Below, in pieces: positions 6,143 through 6,450 of a DNA stretch of 6,450 nucleotides (the stretch's first letter is position 1; every line of letters begins with the position of its first letter). The notes below the pieces were generated by a model that searched no databases, was not told the origin of the DNA, and saw nothing but the letters and a program-made list of their open reading frames with translations. Both the position numbers and the translations under genes were made by a program. The DNA lies in assembly GCA_903874575.1 (NCBI GenBank), contig CAIQSZ010000280.1, positions 1 to 6,450 on the forward strand, given 5' to 3'. The DNA is from an uncultured Elusimicrobia bacterium (lineage in GTDB: Bacteria; Elusimicrobiota; Elusimicrobia; UBA1565; UBA9628).

Positions 6143-6169
6143 TTAGCAGTCGCTTCAACCGACTGCTAA
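6143..6169. promoter_or_regulatory. CIRCE-like HrcA operator (variant arms)
   Basis: A perfect inverted repeat reads TTAGCAGTC, then nine bases (GCTTCAACC), then GACTGCTAA. The geometry equals the CIRCE element, whose consensus is TTAGCACTC-N9-GAGTGCTAA. Each arm differs from that consensus at one symmetric position (arm position 7, C to G), so the palindrome is kept. The pairing extends one base inward, giving 10-bp arms around a 7-base centre. It starts directly after the predicted -10 box and ends 7 bp before the hrcA ATG, so a bound HrcA dimer would cover the transcription start. The equivalent 5'-UTR sequence could also form a hairpin in the mRNA if transcription starts at or before the first arm. 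Confidence 0.92.
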
Positions 6170-6198
6170 ATAATAGCAATGCGACTTCGCCGCGTCAA
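6170..6198 (-). promoter_or_regulatory. Predicted sigma70-type promoter of the hrcA operon
   Basis: On the minus strand the -35 box is TTGACG (6198-6193), followed by a 17-bp spacer and a -10 box TATTAT (6175-6170). Each hexamer has one mismatch to consensus and the spacing is optimal. Transcription would start near 6164-6162, inside the first arm of the CIRCE-like operator in the transcribed direction, leaving a leader of about 28 nt. The local base composition is clearly more A+T-rich than the surrounding genes. This is the only convincing promoter I see for the hrcA-to-mtaB run. Confidence 0.8.
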
Positions 6199-6213
6199 CC
6201 CCCGCCTTAGGGC

Positions 6214-6450
6214 TTACTTGCGCGCGGCGGCGTTGAGCGCCGCGACCTTGGCGCCGATGATGACCTCGTCGATGATGCCGTACGTCTTGGCTTCCTCGGC
6301 GGACATGTAGTTGTTGCGCTCCATGTCCCGGTTGATCTTCTCGAAGGCCTGGCCGGTGTGCTTGGCCATGATCTCCTCCAGGACCTTGCGGGTATGCGCC
6401 ATCTCCTTGGCCTCGACGATGATGTCGGTGGCCTGGCCGGAGATGCCGCC
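6214..6450 (-). CDS. clpP: ATP-dependent Clp protease proteolytic subunit ClpP, C-terminal part (5' end beyond window)
   Basis: ClpP is the serine peptidase that forms the tetradecameric barrel working with ClpX, ClpA or ClpC. Only the last 78 codons are present, in frame to the window edge. They start at GGISGQATDI, the conserved GG-x-x-GQA-x-DI block that follows the catalytic His (which is outside). EIMAKHTGQAFEKI (26-39 of the fragment) and NRDMERNNYMSAEEAKTYGIID (40-61) follow. The Asp of the NRD sequence (residue 42 of the fragment) corresponds to the catalytic triad Asp. The usual second Asp of the RD-x-x-RD motif is Asn here. The tail ends AALNAAARK, then TAA. The gene is on the same strand as hrcA, and its stop is 78 bp before the hrcA start. 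The gap holds the hrcA promoter but no clear terminator, so read-through into hrcA is possible. A ClpP paralogue cannot be excluded from the fragment alone. Confidence 0.93.
   Translation of the reverse strand, partial: GGISGQATDIIVEAKEMAHTRKVLEEIMAKHTGQAFEKINRDMERNNYMSAEEAKTYGIIDEVIIGAKVAALNAAARK

Noticed and set aside
5179..6210. Plus-strand open frame (343 codons) opposite hrcA
   Set aside because: Its translation is rich in Leu, Arg, Gln and His without domain structure. It covers the hrcA coding strand and promoter, and has no ribosome binding site that would support it.
6176..6216. Possible terminator after clpP
   Set aside because: Only short stems are present (GCC-CTAA-GGC, and GCGA-CT-TCGC with a 2-nt loop), with no following U-run. 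The latter lies in the promoter spacer.

Overview
The window is a bacterial chromosomal segment of very high G+C (about two thirds by eye). All genes lie on the minus strand, so transcription runs from high to low coordinates. It holds six complete and two partial genes, and the longest gap between genes is 78 bp. I see no mobile elements, tRNA or rRNA genes, or CRISPR arrays. The core is the HrcA-type heat-shock operon, in the order hrcA, grpE, dnaK, dnaJ, rsmE, a 167-residue membrane protein and mtaB. The 3' end of clpP lies just upstream of hrcA.

Region by region, in transcription order: 6450-6214 is the C-terminal part of clpP. The gap 6213-6136 carries a near-consensus sigma70-type promoter (TTGACG, 17 bp, TATTAT) abutting a perfect inverted repeat with CIRCE geometry (9-9-9). 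That repeat differs from the classical CIRCE at one symmetric position in each arm. Then follow hrcA (6135-5041, repressor), grpE (5044-4532, nucleotide exchange factor), dnaK (4518-2671, Hsp70), dnaJ (2644-1520, class I Hsp40), rsmE (1511-738, 16S rRNA m3U1498 methyltransferase), an unrecognised four-helix membrane protein (741-238) and the start of mtaB (241-1, tRNA t6A37 methylthiotransferase, N-terminal 80 codons).

The junctions are tight. There are 4-bp stop/start overlaps at hrcA/grpE, rsmE/membrane protein and membrane protein/mtaB, and gaps of 13, 26 and 8 bp elsewhere. I see no convincing terminator or second promoter inside the run. The simplest reading is one polycistronic unit entered at the hrcA promoter. 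HrcA would repress its own promoter, and DnaK, DnaJ and GrpE would form the chaperone cycle. RsmE and MtaB are RNA-modification enzymes often carried downstream of dnaJ. In the Bacillus-type order prmA lies between dnaJ and rsmE; it is absent here.

Organism: HrcA, ClpP, RsmE, Shine-Dalgarno sites and the promoter indicate a bacterium. The DnaK is the short form without the roughly 23-residue insertion of proteobacterial DnaK, and it carries an AEGTSVGGKAFPS loop. From memory this loop is seen in archaeal and Elusimicrobium-type DnaK. With the high G+C, I tentatively suggest an uncultured high-G+C lineage near Elusimicrobiota; this is an inference. The window is mostly a conserved, well-understood operon. 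I do not see a new defence or biosynthetic system. The points most worth checking are the altered CIRCE operator, the DnaK type, and the membrane protein embedded between rsmE and mtaB.
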